From Coriobacteriales bacterium (GTDB lineage: Bacteria > Actinomycetota > Coriobacteriia > Coriobacteriales > UBA8131), in the NCBI GenBank assembly GCA_031272005.1, contig JAISUQ010000052.1, positions 1 through 5,596 on the forward strand: a DNA stretch of 5,596 bases, in the 5' to 3' direction. Below the pieces are notes generated by a model. It saw only the letters and a list, made by a program, of their open reading frames with translations. It was not told where the DNA came from and made no database searches. This document shows positions 5,409 to 5,596 of the stretch, one piece after another. Position 1 is the stretch's first letter. Every line of letters begins with the position of its first letter. The position numbers were made by a program, and so were the translations under genes.

Positions 5409-5596
5409 ATGGCCAAGGTATTCCTGATCGACATGAAGGGCTGCGTAGGCTGCCACGGTTGCCAGATAGGCTGCAAGGACGAGCACTGCGGCAACGACTG
5501 GAGCCCCTATGCCCTGCCCCAGCCGCTGACCGGCCAGTTCTGGTGCAAGATCAACCAGACCGAGCGCGGCGCCCGCCCGCACGTCAAGGTCAGCTA
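5409..5596 (+). CDS. 4Fe-4S ferredoxin-type small subunit of the molybdoenzyme, N-terminal part, truncated by window edge
   Basis: Sixty-two residues are readable before the edge. Cys12-x2-Cys15-x2-Cys18-x3-Cys22 (GCVGCHGCQIGC) is a classic 4Fe-4S cluster motif, followed by KDEHCGNDWSPY and, after a spacer, WCKINQTERGARPHVKVS. This arrangement parallels the transhydroxylase small subunit (AthS), a protein of about 275 residues with three 4Fe-4S clusters that pairs with the large subunit; the remaining clusters would be outside the window. The ATG at 5409 lies one base after the TGA of the large subunit (5405-5407), with GGTGGTGAG just before, so the two are almost certainly translationally coupled. 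No signal peptide is seen, in line with a cytoplasmic complex. Confidence 0.88.
   Translation, partial: MAKVFLIDMKGCVGCHGCQIGCKDEHCGNDWSPYALPQPLTGQFWCKINQTERGARPHVKVS

Overview
The window is about 60% GC and looks like a chromosomal segment from an anaerobic actinobacterium, most plausibly of the class Coriobacteriia (Eggerthella-like relatives). Three things point there: a DUF2510 membrane protein (a largely actinobacterial domain), an orphan OmpR-type regulator whose DNA-binding half resembles actinobacterial GlnR, and a molybdopterin enzyme operon of the pyrogallol transhydroxylase / catechol dehydroxylase kind. The taxonomic call is inference from gene content.

Layout, left to right. Positions 1-476 (minus strand) hold the N-terminal part of a type III glutamine synthetase that runs off the left edge. 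Positions 477-711 are a divergent regulatory region with an inverted repeat, a short tandem repeat and a likely extended -10 promoter. Positions 712-1299 (plus) encode a DUF2510 protein with a Pro/Ser/Thr-rich linker and hydrophobic C-terminal segments. Positions 1322-1999 (plus), 22 bp downstream, encode a degenerate-receiver, GlnR-like response regulator; these two genes probably form an operon. Convergent to it, 2035-2445 (minus) encodes a small HEPN-domain protein with an R-x4-H motif. Positions 2446-2764 are a gene-free divergent control region with a cluster of TGACA/TGTCA half-sites, including a near-perfect 22-bp palindrome, and a good promoter. Positions 2765-5407 (plus) encode an 880-residue molybdopterin oxidoreductase related to pyrogallol-phloroglucinol transhydroxylase large subunit. 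Positions 5409-5596 (plus) begin the cognate iron-sulfur small subunit, cut by the right edge.

Two functional themes emerge. The left half suggests nitrogen assimilation: glutamine synthetase is divergent from an operon containing a GlnR-type regulator. The right half is a cytoplasmic molybdenum enzyme acting on an aromatic, probably polyphenolic, compound, whose exact substrate cannot be read from sequence. The most interesting unexplained element is the symmetric half-site cluster between the HEPN gene and the molybdoenzyme operon.
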